DNA from: a virus
Length of the DNA stretch: 64,000 nt
Direction: 5' to 3' (one strand)
Virus record (IMG/VR): IMGVR_UViG_3300024052_000085
Span: 1 to 64,000 of that record
In this document: piece by piece, positions 1 to 7,660 of the stretch
Layout: every line of letters starts with the position of its first letter
Position numbering within the stretch: position 1 is the stretch's first letter
Program-made: the position numbers and the translations under genes
The notes under the pieces: model-generated
The model's input: only the letters and a program-made list of their open reading frames with translations
Told to the model about the DNA's origin: nothing
Databases searched by the model: none

Positions 1-33
1 CCCGGGGGTCAGGGGGTGTCTACATAATAATAT

Positions 34-75
34 CGACATCAGGGGACGACCTCGAGTTAGACGACATCAGAGGAC
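34..75. repeat. two direct copies of CGACATCAGRGGAC
   Basis: The 14-base word CGACATCAGRGGAC occurs at 34-47 and 62-75, a 28-base period. It lies in the GC-richer start of the window, before an AT-rich stretch. The core CATCAG also appears in the promoter motif found at 9750, 15086 and 55184. It may be a regulator-binding iteron; two copies are too few to call an origin. Confidence 0.45.
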
Positions 76-115
76 AGCGAGTATTATATATATAGATTAA
101 TTATATAGATGAATT

Positions 116-134
116 AGATCTATATAATAGATCT
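116..134. promoter_or_regulatory. inverted repeat over a -10-like TATAAT (possible operator)
   Basis: AGATCTAT and ATAGATCT form a perfect 8-base inverted repeat around three bases and overlap a TATAAT at 123-128. No good -35 is seen. The rest of 1-275 is AT-rich with no convincing gene. The site could be the promoter/operator of the first gene. Confidence 0.4.
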
Positions 135-275
135 TCTCTAGATGAGAAAAGTCCCTGGGAGGAGTCTGCTTATGGACTAATCTGAGCACTCTCTGTTTCT
201 AGTTGGGAGAAGGCGCTCGGCGAATAACTAAGATCTGAGGGAAGTGAGGGTACGGGCGAGGATGGATTATCTATA

Positions 276-701
276 ATGCCTCAAACAGCTCGCGCTATCG
301 CTAAGTCCCAATCTACCGGAACGACCTCTCAGTCGAATAGAGACTACCACAATAGCTCACGTGGTCAGTTTAGAGATGCGCTCTGGTCTGAGTATCAGAA
401 GGACGCTCGCGCAATTACAACTCTCTGGAAACAGGGACATGCGCTCGCGGATGGAACTCCCTTTACTGAAGATATGGCTGACGCTGCTATAGCTACGCGT
501 TATCTCAAGTACAAGGAAGATCTGGCCTTATATGCTCCGGCTAAGAAGGAGCGGGGAGGCACGGCAAGGGTTATGATGTCTGGAGACGCGCAAGCGGCTA
601 TAGATGCAATGCTCTCTGCTCGTGGATCTGAAGTCTCGATCATGGATAAGGCTGAGGAAGTTGCGGAAGGTGCGGACGCAGTGAAAGCGAAGAAAGAGTA
701 A
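276..701 (+). CDS. hypothetical protein, 141 aa, helical, GC-richer codons
   Basis: Function not recognised. The N-terminal 30 residues are rich in Ser, Thr, Gln and Asn and look disordered. The rest is helical and charged, ending in an Ala/Glu/Lys-rich tail. Codon choice (GCG, CTC, CGC, GGA) differs from the AT-ending codons of most of the window and resembles the ssDNA-binding-like gene and the two coat-like genes, which suggests high expression. It is the first gene after the left leader and stands apart from the genes behind it, so it may be an early, abundant DNA- or host-binding protein. Confidence 0.75.
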   Translation: MPQTARAIAKSQSTGTTSQSNRDYHNSSRGQFRDALWSEYQKDARAITTLWKQGHALADGTPFTEDMADAAIATRYLKYKEDLALYAPAKKERGGTARVMMSGDAQAAIDAMLSARGSEVSIMDKAEEVAEGADAVKAKKE

Positions 702-793
702 CTGATATAGGGGGCTTACTAATGGAACAATACTGTAAGCTCTCTAGGTCAGGGACTATGGAATAAAAAGTCTCTGGTATTAGGAGGTCCTTC

Positions 794-1018
794 ATGGACA
801 AGATCATCGTTTCGGCGATGGCTCGTTGTGAGAGGACTAGGTGTAACGTTCGAGTTAACTCTCGTTACGTGCTCGAGTCAGGCGTTCGACGTGCTTTCTG
901 TACTGAGAAATGCTTTATAGAGCAAGTGGCTAAAGAGAAAACTAATAAAGCGAAACGCTTAGTCATCAACGATGTGTCAGCTGTAGATATGGTAGAAGAT
1001 CTTTTGAAAGCGGTCTAA
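794..1018 (+). CDS. small zinc-finger protein, 74 aa
   Basis: Cysteines in the order C-x4-C and later F-C-x3-C (residues about 12-17 and 36-40) suggest a small treble-clef-like zinc knuckle, followed by a charged helical tail. A consensus AGGAGGT ribosome binding site lies seven bases before ATG. The cysteine layout resembles the 63-residue protein at 19955. A terminator follows directly, so this gene closes the first transcription unit. Role unknown; nucleic-acid or sigma/RNA-polymerase binding is a guess. Confidence 0.7.
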   Translation: MDKIIVSAMARCERTRCNVRVNSRYVLESGVRRAFCTEKCFIEQVAKEKTNKAKRLVINDVSAVDMVEDLLKAV

Positions 1019-1032
1019 AGGGAAGAGAGAGA

Positions 1033-1060
1033 GGGGGTCTCAGAGATGAGATCCTCTTTT
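1033..1060 (+). terminator. rho-independent terminator
   Basis: A 10-bp stem (GGGGGTCTCA region with TGAGATCCTC, containing G-U pairs) closes a GAGA loop and is followed by a T-rich run, directly after the stop of the 74-aa gene. Confidence 0.75.
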
Positions 1061-1389
1061 CTATAGTCGAGAGGACGCTGCGACTTTAAATAAAGGACTC
1101 AGGGGGGATTATTGCTCCTGGGTGAGGAGGAATCTTTGTTTATGGAGACTGGATATAGTTTCCTGAAGGTAAGATAATGTAGTGGATTTAACTCCCTTCA
1201 CTTAACCCACTATAGCCACATAGCATCAGATGAAAATCGAAAAACTTGTGGATACCATGGCGATTATTATATAATATATATAACAACTAAAAATCTAGAT
1301 AAATATAACGTATAACTGAGATATCAAAAAGGAGATGGATAAGAGTAACTAGATGTTTAGTATTGTTAATATATTATAGGAGTAAGGTT
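1061..1389 (+). other. non-coding leader with two hairpins and a promoter
   Basis: About 330 bases without a convincing gene. It holds a G-rich hairpin near 1098-1125, a second hairpin at 1180-1212 (TAGTGG with CCACTA), one GCATCAGAT element at 1223 lacking the matching -10 seen elsewhere, and a sigma-70-type promoter. Only very short reading frames (14 codons or fewer) begin at its ATGs. Confidence 0.5.
1246..1275 (+). promoter_or_regulatory. sigma-70-type promoter
   Basis: TTGTGG, 18 bases, then TATAAT, in an AT-rich tract ahead of the gene block starting near 1390. Transcription would give a leader of roughly 100 bases. Confidence 0.6.
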
Positions 1390-1713
1390 TTGACGTCTAA
1401 GAATAAAATTGAAGAGTTTGAAGAGATTGAAGTCTCTAGTAACGGTTCTAGTAACGGATCATCGATGACTGATATGGAAGTAGATGCTCTGTTGGCAGAT
1501 GCTCTAAAGAAAGAGAACTACTCTAAAGAGTATAATCAACGTCCTGAGGTTAAAGAAGCTCGTAAGATTTATAACGAGTTGCGTCAAGCGAAACAGAAAG
1601 TAGGATCTCTGTTGTTGCACGAGCAAATCACGAGAGACGAGGCTGTGGCTTTCTTGAGTCAAATTAAGAATAAACAGGTCCCGGATCTCAAGATGTTTAA
1701 GGTATCTAGCTAA
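1390..1713 (+). CDS. hypothetical protein, about 107 aa
   Basis: Function not recognised. The N-terminus is acidic with two copies of SNGS; the C-terminal 70 residues are helical and charged. I chose the TTG at 1390 because a GGAG sits seven bases before it; an upstream TTG at 1363 would add nine residues without a ribosome binding site. First gene behind the promoter at 1246-1275. Confidence 0.6.
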   Translation: MTSKNKIEEFEEIEVSSNGSSNGSSMTDMEVDALLADALKKENYSKEYNQRPEVKEARKIYNELRQAKQKVGSLLLHEQITRDEAVAFLSQIKNKQVPDLKMFKVSS

Positions 1714-1741
1714 TGAAGATAGGGAGGAGGGAGGGATCTCT

Positions 1742-2182
1742 TTGTTGATTAGATATATTAGAATAGAAAGACTAAGGAGAAAGGCTTTGAGAAAAACGAT
1801 ATATCCCGTAGGTATGCCAAAGGATAAGAAAAACGAAATCTCTCGAAAGAGCGGTTATGTTGCTTTGTGTCATCTACGAGACAGTTACAGAGAAGAATAT
1901 CGTAGCGCTGTAACTAGTATTACTGGTGACAAAAAGTTAAATACTACTCATAGAGCTATGGTTATTGTCTCGAATGCTCATACAACAGAATATGATCAAT
2001 TGAGAATCGACAGTCGTACTATATTAATTAATGAATGGATTGCGATGGAAGCAAGTCCTTCAGAGTTAAAGGCTTGTGCTAATAGTGCTTTTAAGTCAAA
2101 GGAAGAAGATCCTAAGCAATCCGAGTCTTTGAGTTTCTTTGGAAAACTACTCTCAAAAGTAGGACTTAGAAACGTTAACTAA
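1742..2182 (+). CDS. hypothetical basic protein, 146 aa
   Basis: Not recognised. Strongly basic over the first 30 residues (many Arg/Lys), then mixed helix, with a Ser/Lys-rich tail. The TTG start follows a G-rich GGAGGGAGGG tract; a later ATG at 1814 is the alternative. Its stop overlaps the next ATG (TAATG), so translation is probably coupled. Confidence 0.6.
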   Translation: MLIRYIRIERLRRKALRKTIYPVGMPKDKKNEISRKSGYVALCHLRDSYREEYRSAVTSITGDKKLNTTHRAMVIVSNAHTTEYDQLRIDSRTILINEWIAMEASPSELKACANSAFKSKEEDPKQSESLSFFGKLLSKVGLRNVN

Positions 2183-2346
2183 TGTGTACGAGAGCTGGAG
2201 AAATAACGCATGAACCAGAACATCAGGATTGTATTTGGTGTTGTTGGTGTGACTGTTTTGGGGATTGTCATATTTCTCTTCTCGAATGCAATCAAAAGGA
2301 ATTAGATTATTTTGAAGATCTTTATAAAGGAGGATTTGGAACATAA
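2182..2346 (+). CDS. cysteine-rich mini-protein, 54 aa
   Basis: Short gene held between two TAATG junctions, which supports it being real. The middle carries a dense cluster (C-x2-CC-x-C-x-C-x3-CH, residues about 17-30) plus an early Cys2 and a Cys at about 36, enough to bind one or two zinc ions. The C-terminus is acidic and aromatic. No family recognised. The reverse-strand reading frame over the same bases is a shadow. Confidence 0.65.
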   Translation: MCTRAGEITHEPEHQDCIWCCWCDCFGDCHISLLECNQKELDYFEDLYKGGFGT

Positions 2347-2594
2347 TGAATGTAATAACGTTTAGTAATAGAGAGAGAGGAGAGTTCTTTTTCTCGACTG
2401 ATCATTGTCAAGGAGCGAAGGAAGATACAATTCTAGATAATAATTGGGTTCCGGTTACTCAAAGATTACCAATTAGAATAGTTCCTCGTCCAGGCTTTGA
2501 GAATGGTATGATTAGAACTATTGATGGGCTTATAGCTATCTTCTTCTCTGATATGACTTTGATAGCTAATCCAGATGTGAGGTTTCGAAGGTGA
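2346..2594 (+). CDS. hypothetical protein, 82 aa
   Basis: Not recognised. A compact, probably beta-rich sequence with a conserved-looking VPVTQRLP segment. It shares its start with the stop of the 54-aa gene and overlaps the GTG of the next gene, so it belongs to the translationally coupled run between 1.4 and 3.8 kb. Confidence 0.65.
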   Translation: MNVITFSNRERGEFFFSTDHCQGAKEDTILDNNWVPVTQRLPIRIVPRPGFENGMIRTIDGLIAIFFSDMTLIANPDVRFRR

Positions 2595-2797
2595 ATAGAT
2601 TAATTGACTATGGCAAAATTGATAGATGTCCAATATCTGATGTAGACTATAGCGAAGATGATGAAGTTCTAGTTACTGTTGAACTGAGTGACTTTAGAGA
2701 TGTTAGAATCTCGTATAAAGCTATAGTAGCACTGTATGAAGGACTGATGGAGAATCATCCAGGTTATCCTGATAAGTTATATGAGGTTTGTAAATGA
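2591..2797 (+). CDS. hypothetical acidic protein, 68 aa
   Basis: Not recognised. Acidic, mixed strand and helix. It starts with GTG overlapping the previous stop (GTGA), and its own stop overlaps the start of the sigma-like gene (ATGA). It may work together with that transcription protein; this is inference from the tight coupling only. Confidence 0.65.
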   Translation: MNRLIDYGKIDRCPISDVDYSEDDEVLVTVELSDFRDVRISYKAIVALYEGLMENHPGYPDKLYEVCK

Positions 2798-3081
2798 CGC
2801 CGTTTGAAGAACAAGTTAAGAAGATTCGAGAACGTTTGGATGTTTTAACTGTTAGAGAGAAAGTAGTTTTATCTTATAGATTCGGATTGGCTGATGGACG
2901 ATCTCTTTCTTTAGAAGAAGTGGGAAAGGGGTTAGGAGTAACTCGTGAAAGAGTTCGTCAGATCGAAGCTAAGGCTTTAAGGAAGATAAATTCTCCTAAG
3001 CAATTGACTAGTGAAGAAAGAAGGGAGGAAAAAGATTCTCGGATGTTGGATAAAGTATTGGGGTGTATCAATAATGGATAG
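2794..3081 (+). CDS. sigma-70 region 4 protein (stand-alone)
   Basis: 95 residues that correspond to region 4 of a primary sigma factor: a helix ending in YRFGL (residues about 26-33), then the helix-turn-helix with [17 protein letters not shown] (about 48-64), the -35 recognition signature of RpoD-type factors. Regions 1-3 are absent. Region 4 binds the -35 element and the RNA-polymerase beta flap, so the protein may redirect or block host promoter use, as small phage sigma-like or anti-sigma proteins do. It sits in a coupled early operon. It is the best single sign that the host is a bacterium. Confidence 0.85.
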   Translation: MTPFEEQVKKIRERLDVLTVREKVVLSYRFGLADGRSLSLEEVGKGLGVTRERVRQIEAKALRKINSPKQLTSEERREEKDSRMLDKVLGCINNG

Positions 3082-3526
3082 AAGGGATCATACAGATAGC
3101 TATAGATGGTGGGATGAAGTCTCTCCTGATAGAATAAAGGTAACTTTAAGGGATGCTTTTCTAGATGAAGAAGACAATCTCGTTTCTGTAGATGAAGATC
3201 TAGAGGAAGTTAATAAGAGGTGGTATCATATCAAATGGGTTATATGTACTATGTGTCAAGGTAGAGGACAGTATATAAATCCAAGTATTGATAGTCATGG
3301 GTTAACTAGTGAAGATTTTGATCGGGATCCAGATTTCAAGGATGACTATCTTAGTGGTCTATATAATATGACATGTGAGTTATGCGGAGGACGGGCAGTA
3401 CAACCCGAGTTCGATGAAGACTATAATTCAAATGCAAAAGAGTTGATAGAAGCTAGGGATAAATTTCTAGATATGTTACAGGGATGGGATGCTGAATCAG
3501 AAATGGAAAGGATGATGGGTGCATAA
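3074..3526 (+). CDS. zinc-binding protein with DnaJ-type CxxCxGRG motifs, 150 aa
   Basis: Two CxxC knuckles, CTMCQGRG and CELCGGR, about 35 residues apart, resemble the DnaJ central zinc domain. The flanks are acidic. I set the start at the ATG that overlaps the end of the sigma-like gene; an upstream in-frame ATG lies inside that gene and has no ribosome binding site. The pair with the J-domain protein at 16969 is notable, but direct partnership is speculative. Confidence 0.7.
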   Translation: MDRRDHTDSYRWWDEVSPDRIKVTLRDAFLDEEDNLVSVDEDLEEVNKRWYHIKWVICTMCQGRGQYINPSIDSHGLTSEDFDRDPDFKDDYLSGLYNMTCELCGGRAVQPEFDEDYNSNAKELIEARDKFLDMLQGWDAESEMERMMGA

Positions 3527-3802
3527 ATGGGACCTTTTACAGATTCAATGATTTGTAGGAATCAAAGTAGTGGACATTTAGTTGTTAGGTGTAAAGGATG
3601 TGGAAGTCGTCATTCTACTAAGAATATTGGATGGTGTGATGATAAAACTAAAGTTGTACGTTTAGCTCGTTCTCTATTCGATATGTTCGATGAGCGTTGT
3701 AGTTGCGATGATCCAGCGGAGTTTCCATTAGTTCACGATTGTGATGTCGATGATATTTGTTTTGATTGGGAAACTAAAACGTTTGTTAAAATAGGAGCGT
3801 GA
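3527..3802 (+). CDS. cysteine-rich protein, 91 aa
   Basis: Several Cys/His pairs: C-x2-C near residue 23, single Cys near 36, C-x-C near 64 and further Cys near 76 and 81, consistent with one or two zinc sites. It begins on the base after the previous stop. Not recognised. It ends the coupled run that starts near 1390. Confidence 0.65.
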   Translation: MGPFTDSMICRNQSSGHLVVRCKGCGSRHSTKNIGWCDDKTKVVRLARSLFDMFDERCSCDDPAEFPLVHDCDVDDICFDWETKTFVKIGA

Positions 3803-3810
3803 TACGATTT

Positions 3811-3838
3811 CAGCTTATAACTTTCGGGTTATAGGCTG
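3811..3838 (+). other. 11-bp RNA hairpin
   Basis: CAGCTTATAAC pairs with GTTATAGGCTG (one G-T pair) across a six-base loop, right after the 91-aa gene. No T-run follows, so it is more likely an RNA-processing or stability element than an intrinsic terminator. Confidence 0.55.
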
Positions 3839-3899
3839 GCGTCGGATTATGATCTTAGTAAGATTATTAGTTCGAAATACGAAATAAGGAGGTTAATTG

Positions 3900-4055
3900 A
3901 TGCCAGAGATTACAGAAGAACAAATGGCAAAGCTTGAGAAAGCAGAACGCGAATCAGAACGTCGTAAAGAGTCGAATCGTAAGCGGTCTGTTGCTATCCG
4001 AGAGCTTATTAAGTCTCATCAAGACGAATATAAGCGTAACTTCGACGCAGCTTAA
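3900..4055 (+). CDS. small helical charged protein, 51 aa
   Basis: A highly charged single-helix protein (Glu/Arg/Lys with heptad-like spacing) behind a strong AAGGAGG ribosome binding site. Codons such as CGC, CGT, TCG and GAC are GC-richer than those of its neighbours, suggesting strong expression. No family recognised. Confidence 0.65.
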   Translation: MPEITEEQMAKLEKAERESERRKESNRKRSVAIRELIKSHQDEYKRNFDAA

Positions 4056-4070
4056 GGAATACTCAAAGGT

Positions 4071-4098
4071 GGAGGCAGTATCTAAGGATGCTGTCTTC
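4071..4098 (+). other. 12-bp RNA hairpin
   Basis: GGCAGTATC pairs with GATGCTGTC across a TAAG loop, with three further pairs below. It lies between two small genes and has no T-run. It resembles in position the hairpin at 3811. Confidence 0.5.
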
Positions 4099-4136
4099 AT
4101 CTAATCTCTACATGATATAGAAAGGAGAAGAAAAGC

Positions 4137-4256
4137 ATGTATGAGCTAGGTTTTGAATACGGATTGTATATAGTATGGGCTATTACGTTACTTATTGCTT
4201 TTAGTAGTGGACAATATCTTAATACACGTACTCGCAAGCGTAAAGGTAAGAAGTAA
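4137..4256 (+). CDS. small membrane protein, 39 aa
   Basis: One predicted membrane helix (residues about 8-24) followed by a basic tail rich in Arg and Lys, giving an N-out/C-in type II-like arrangement. AAGGAG lies upstream, and the stop overlaps the next ATG (TAATG). Role unknown. Confidence 0.65.
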   Translation: MYELGFEYGLYIVWAITLLIAFSSGQYLNTRTRKRKGKK

Positions 4257-4471
4257 TGGAGAATTGTGGGTTGTGTGGCCAGGAAGTCGAAGGCTTTGCT
4301 GTTCGCCAAAGTTCTGAAGATAGTGAACAGTACGGTAAAGGACTTTGTGGACTCTGTTTAGATTTTATTGTTTCGTTTTCTATGTCTTCAACGTTTAAAG
4401 AAGCTGAGACGTTAACTAAATCTGAACCTCTTAGGTTTCTAAGACTTAAACAAAAATTAGAGGTTATATAA
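4256..4471 (+). CDS. zinc-knuckle protein, 71 aa
   Basis: C-x2-C at residues 4-7 and again near 30-33 form a probable zinc ribbon; the C-terminal half is a charged helix. Coupled by TAATG overlaps to the genes on both sides. Family not recognised. Confidence 0.7.
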   Translation: MENCGLCGQEVEGFAVRQSSEDSEQYGKGLCGLCLDFIVSFSMSSTFKEAETLTKSEPLRFLRLKQKLEVI

Positions 4472-4638
4472 TGAAAGAAGTTACGATATCTCTGAAAATA
4501 GATAGGATAACTAAAAACAAGGTTCTATTCAAAAATGTTGAAAGTCCTGGTCTTAATGTAGATAGTATCTATATTGATAAGAAACATTTCGAGGGTCAAG
4601 ATCCCCCAGATGAGATCAAGATTACTGTAGCGGCTTAA
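4471..4638 (+). CDS. hypothetical protein, 55 aa
   Basis: A short beta-rich sequence of alternating hydrophobic and charged residues. It starts on the last base of the previous stop codon. Same length, but not the same sequence, as the small gene at 6469. Not recognised. Confidence 0.6.
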   Translation: MKEVTISLKIDRITKNKVLFKNVESPGLNVDSIYIDKKHFEGQDPPDEIKITVAA

Positions 4639-4739
4639 TGAATTCCTCCGAAGGCAGAAGCCGGATTCCGTCCCGGACTGATGAATATATGACGACGCCT
4701 AGGAGGACAATAAAATATAGGAGTCAAAAGAAATAAAAT
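4639..4739 (+). other. structured leader that can hide a ribosome binding site
   Basis: TCCTCC at 4644-4649 can pair with GGAGGA at 4702-4707. Between them are two small hairpins: GGC-AGAA-GCC (4653-4662) and TCCG-TCC-CGGA (4667-4677). The outer pairing would mask an AGGAGG, although a second GGAG closer to the next gene stays free. Possible translational control element. Confidence 0.45.
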
Positions 4740-5306
4740 ATGGTAACTAATAATATAGATGTAATGAATATCTATAGGCAAGCTAGAGAAAAGGTTGATG
4801 ATAAGTTTGCTAAAGAGAAAGAAGATTATGAAATGAAGACTGCTTTTCTTTGTAGTAAAGATGTTGTTGGCTTTCTAGAAGATATAGGTAATTCTTTAGC
4901 TGGAGATTCGCTTCATTGGGTTAGTGTTGAAGAGAGATGGACTAAATATGAAGATAAGTTTCAAGGAGGGGTTCAAGTACTGATTCGTATTTCTTCAGAC
5001 GATGAAGAATCTGCTGATGTAGTTAGAGGTAAGATACAGAGAGTTTATCATGCTCCTGCTACTCGTTCGGTTAATAACTATGATGGTTCAATATCTTATA
5101 ACTTTGATAAGGCTATAAGTTCTGTAACTACTACGGATGAAAATGACGAAGAAGTGTTTATAGCTCCAGGAAATATTAAAGTTTCTATTGGTCGAGGATC
5201 TCTAGCTGCTTCATGTGAAGTTGTAGAAGTGATAGAAACAGTTAAGAGATTCGAAATAAAATGTACAGATGGAATGGAGGGTATAGATCAAGATGGTAAT
5301 GAATAA
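4740..5306 (+). CDS. hypothetical protein, 188 aa
   Basis: Not recognised. The first 55 residues are helical and charged; the rest is probably beta-rich with several acidic loops. No Cys pattern, membrane segment or catalytic motif is seen. It lies behind the structured leader at 4639-4739 and overlaps the next gene by 14 bases. Confidence 0.7.
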   Translation: MVTNNIDVMNIYRQAREKVDDKFAKEKEDYEMKTAFLCSKDVVGFLEDIGNSLAGDSLHWVSVEERWTKYEDKFQGGVQVLIRISSDDEESADVVRGKIQRVYHAPATRSVNNYDGSISYNFDKAISSVTTTDENDEEVFIAPGNIKVSIGRGSLAASCEVVEVIETVKRFEIKCTDGMEGIDQDGNE

Positions 5307-5538
5307 AGAAGGGCAAGCGATAGAATGTATTGGATTTATGACTTCTATGAGAGGTAGGTTGATTTTAGATCAAGCTTTATCGCTAGCTATTAGGGAGTTA
5401 GATAAAGTTGAGGGTGCTATGAAACAAGTTTCTAACATTGCAGATATGAAATATCTAAGAGATAGTTTTTGTGGTGATATGAAAGGAGTTTCTAATCTTA
5501 TAGAGACAGAGGAAGTTAAAGAAAGTTATTTAAGTTAG
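5293..5538 (+). CDS. hypothetical helical protein, 81 aa
   Basis: Mostly helical, charged, without recognised motifs. Two close ATG codons (5293 and 5299) could start it, both inside the end of the preceding gene. A terminator follows the stop. Confidence 0.65.
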   Translation: MVMNKEGQAIECIGFMTSMRGRLILDQALSLAIRELDKVEGAMKQVSNIADMKYLRDSFCGDMKGVSNLIETEEVKESYLS

Positions 5539-5552
5539 CATTCAGATTAAGA

Positions 5553-5584
5553 GGGGGGAGTATTATTACTCTCCTTTCTTTGTC
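5553..5584 (+). terminator. rho-independent terminator
   Basis: GGGGAGT pairs with ACTCTCC across an ATTATT loop, followed by a T-rich stretch (TTTCTTTG), just after the 81-aa gene. Confidence 0.7.
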
Positions 5585-5626
5585 TGCATACTAGATGCGG
5601 AAATCTTAAAAGGAGGTGAAGAATAT

Positions 5627-5791
5627 ATGGTTACACTATTTGAAGATTCTAGAGACGATGCAGAGAATAGAGGAGAACGTTTAGGTTACTGCAATACACA
5701 TCATGTTAGAGTTGTGGACGAAGATTGTCCTCAATGCAAAGATGATGAATATCGTAGCAATTTACAAGATCTTATAAAAGGTGAAGAGTAA
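5627..5791 (+). CDS. small zinc-binding protein, 54 aa
   Basis: One Cys, two His and a C-x2-C (YCNTHH then CPQC) in an otherwise acidic sequence make a likely single zinc site. A consensus AAAGGAGGTG ribosome binding site precedes the ATG, and the stop overlaps the next start. Not recognised. Confidence 0.65.
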   Translation: MVTLFEDSRDDAENRGERLGYCNTHHVRVVDEDCPQCKDDEYRSNLQDLIKGEE

Positions 5792-6066
5792 TGAGAGTTA
5801 CCTTGTTTACAGTTGGAGTAGCTGAGATGGATGACGATGATGTATTTCATGGTAGTCCAGTTGAGTTACAAGAAGCTTTAAGAGAATATTGTAATGAAAG
5901 AGGCTTAGTTAAGGAGTTTATTGTAGATTATGTTTTGTCTAGGTACGAAGATCATAAAGACCTTGAAGAAGGCTGCGACGAAACTCATACGAAAAAGTGG
6001 AAAGAAAATGGATGTGGATCCTGTATAGATATAATAGAAGATTTTAAAGAAGGACGTATTAGCTAA
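5791..6066 (+). CDS. hypothetical acidic protein, 91 aa
   Basis: Very acidic, helical, with Cys residues near 68, 81 and 84. Translation is coupled to the 54-aa zinc protein by a TAATG overlap. No family recognised. Confidence 0.65.
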   Translation: MRVTLFTVGVAEMDDDDVFHGSPVELQEALREYCNERGLVKEFIVDYVLSRYEDHKDLEEGCDETHTKKWKENGCGSCIDIIEDFKEGRIS

Positions 6067-6086
6067 TGGATACGTATTAATAATAT

Positions 6087-6488
6087 ATGGATCAATTTGA
6101 AGAAGTACTTGATGTTGTTGTTAGAGGTGAAAATATTCGTGATTCTTTATTCTTTAGGTCGAATGATGACTTTGAAGAGAGAATTTCAGGAATGCTAGAA
6201 AGTAGGGAAAAGTACTTGAAGACTTTTAAAGGTCCTCAGGATATAGCTGAAGCAAAGATACTCTATGAAGAAGCCATCTCTGACTATTTTGGGGATATTA
6301 CTATTCCAAATGTAATAGAACTTATCTGGGAGAGAGAAGATCTAAGGTTAGGCTTTCTTACTTATGTTCTAGAGTATTATGAATCTTCTGCTAAGAATAA
6401 TGAATTTGGCTTAAATCCTTGGGATGATCAAAATAGAAGAATTTTATTAGGAGTTAAAGCAAAACTAGATGAAATATCTAATAACTGA
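6087..6488 (+). CDS. hypothetical helical acidic protein, 133 aa
   Basis: All-helical, acidic, no Cys cluster or membrane segment. It overlaps the next small gene by 20 bases. Its charge and length would suit a protein-binding or DNA-mimic role, but there is no direct evidence. Confidence 0.65.
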   Translation: MDQFEEVLDVVVRGENIRDSLFFRSNDDFEERISGMLESREKYLKTFKGPQDIAEAKILYEEAISDYFGDITIPNVIELIWEREDLRLGFLTYVLEYYESSAKNNEFGLNPWDDQNRRILLGVKAKLDEISNN

Positions 6489-6636
6489 AGGCGATCTTGA
6501 GGTTCTCAAATTGGAGGGTCCTAGTCTTATGAGTATTCTAGGATTTGAAGAACAGGATGAAGATAACTTTTCTGTTGGTATTCTTCTAACAGCAGAAGAT
6601 GGTACCGAATATTCGCTAATTATAGGGGATAAGTAA
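6469..6636 (+). CDS. hypothetical protein, 55 aa
   Basis: Short acidic protein with alternating hydrophobic strands in its second half. The ATG lies inside the end of the previous gene; a second ATG at 6529 would leave only 35 residues. I favour the longer form because of the overlapping layout seen throughout the window. Confidence 0.5.
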   Translation: MKYLITEGDLEVLKLEGPSLMSILGFEEQDEDNFSVGILLTAEDGTEYSLIIGDK

Positions 6637-6784
6637 ACTTTGGGGTTCGTTCTCCCAAGTATGATAGGTGGGACATACTATTGTATTAAGGGCAAACAAG
6701 AACGATAATGGATGTCACTGGAACTCCAATCAGGATGGCGTCCGCCCCAATAATTCAAATACCTGCAAATATAAAGGAGTACTA
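6637..6784 (+). other. structured leader of the ParB-like gene
   Basis: 148 bases with three hairpins: CTTGGG-type pairing near 6638-6660, AGTATG with CATACT near 6659-6680, and GGATGTC (6710-6716) with GGCGTCC (6737-6743). GC-richer than its surroundings. A reading frame continues upstream of the gene here, but the good AAAGGAG and ATG at its end argue that it is an untranslated leader. Confidence 0.45.
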
Positions 6785-7660
6785 ATGGTACGCAAATTAT
6801 TTGGCTCAACGGAAAATATTGTTATTGAACCTAGTCAAGAACAAAATTCTTTATTCGAACATTCTAGAGTTAATGTTACACCTTTAATAGCTCGAGAATG
6901 GTTAGATACTATGATTGTTAATCGTAGACCTGTAAAGAGTAAGATTAAACAATACGGCGAGTCTATGAAACAAGGTAAATGGTTCGATCAGGGTGAATGT
7001 ATTAAGTTTGACTTTGAAGGTCATCTTAAAGATGGTCAGAATAGATTACTGGCTATAATTGATCAAGATATGACTGTTCCTTTAGAAGTACTTAGAGGAG
7101 TTCATCCAGAATCTCAAAAGTATATGGATATTGGGGCAGCAAGGAAGCCTGCAGATAGTCTATATATGGCAGGTATTGAATATTCTTCAAAGATTAGTAC
7201 GTCTCTAACTTTATTGAATCAATACGATAGTCAAGGGTTCATAAGCATTCAGGGAGGTAGTAAAAGGTTAAATACTTTCGAAGTTATTGAAGCTTTAGAA
7301 AAGTATCCTGGTATAGTAGATAGTGCTAAGTGTATCTTTAATACTTCTGTAGCTCAGAAACTTATGACTGGTTCTCATTTGGTATTCTGTCATTACATCT
7401 TTAATAGGATTGATCCGAATGTGTGTACTTCTTTCTGGGATCAAGTAGATAAGGGTTACAATCTTACGAAAAATGATCCGATTCATCTTCTGAGGGAAAA
7501 GATGATAACTAATAAAGCAGCTAGTCTTGCAACTAAGCAAAATCCAATAGTTATGATAGCTTTTGTTGTAAAGGCGTGGAACCTTCACAGAGCAGGTAGA
7601 AGTATTAGTCGGTTACAGTATTCAGCTACCAGCAACGATCAGTTTCCGAAGGCAATTTAA
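6785..7660 (+). CDS. ParB/Srx-fold-like protein, 291 aa
   Basis: The N-terminal part (residues about 30-105) has the ParB-like pattern: VNRRPVKSKIKQYGESM, then LKDGQNRLLAII. Related proteins with DGQ-R-LAA motifs are common in phages and bind DNA or hydrolyse nucleotides; the exact role here is unknown. The rest is helical. Start chosen at the ATG behind AAAGGAG; an upstream in-frame ATG at 6668 would run through a structured leader. It could serve in partition, regulation or host-DNA attack. Confidence 0.7.
   Translation: MVRKLFGSTENIVIEPSQEQNSLFEHSRVNVTPLIAREWLDTMIVNRRPVKSKIKQYGESMKQGKWFDQGECIKFDFEGHLKDGQNRLLAIIDQDMTVPLEVLRGVHPESQKYMDIGAARKPADSLYMAGIEYSSKISTSLTLLNQYDSQGFISIQGGSKRLNTFEVIEALEKYPGIVDSAKCIFNTSVAQKLMTGSHLVFCHYIFNRIDPNVCTSFWDQVDKGYNLTKNDPIHLLREKMITNKAASLATKQNPIVMIAFVVKAWNLHRAGRSISRLQYSATSNDQFPKAI

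Noticed and set aside
722-766. 14-residue frame between the first two genes
   Set aside because: Weak ribosome site and no distinctive sequence; could be a leader peptide but is not supported.
1223-1247. Further copy of the GCATCAGAT promoter
   Set aside because: The element is present, but no TATAAT lies at the right distance; the nearby promoter uses TTGTGG/TATAAT.
3839-3890. tRNA suggested by a TTCGAAAT loop-like word
   Set aside because: No acceptor stem, D-arm or anticodon arm can be folded around it.
4644-4707. Hammerhead ribozyme: GAA and CTGATGA lie in an order similar to a hammerhead core
   Set aside because: The A-U pair and cleavage triplet are missing, extra bases separate the stems, and CTGATGA is 17 bases from the closing stem.
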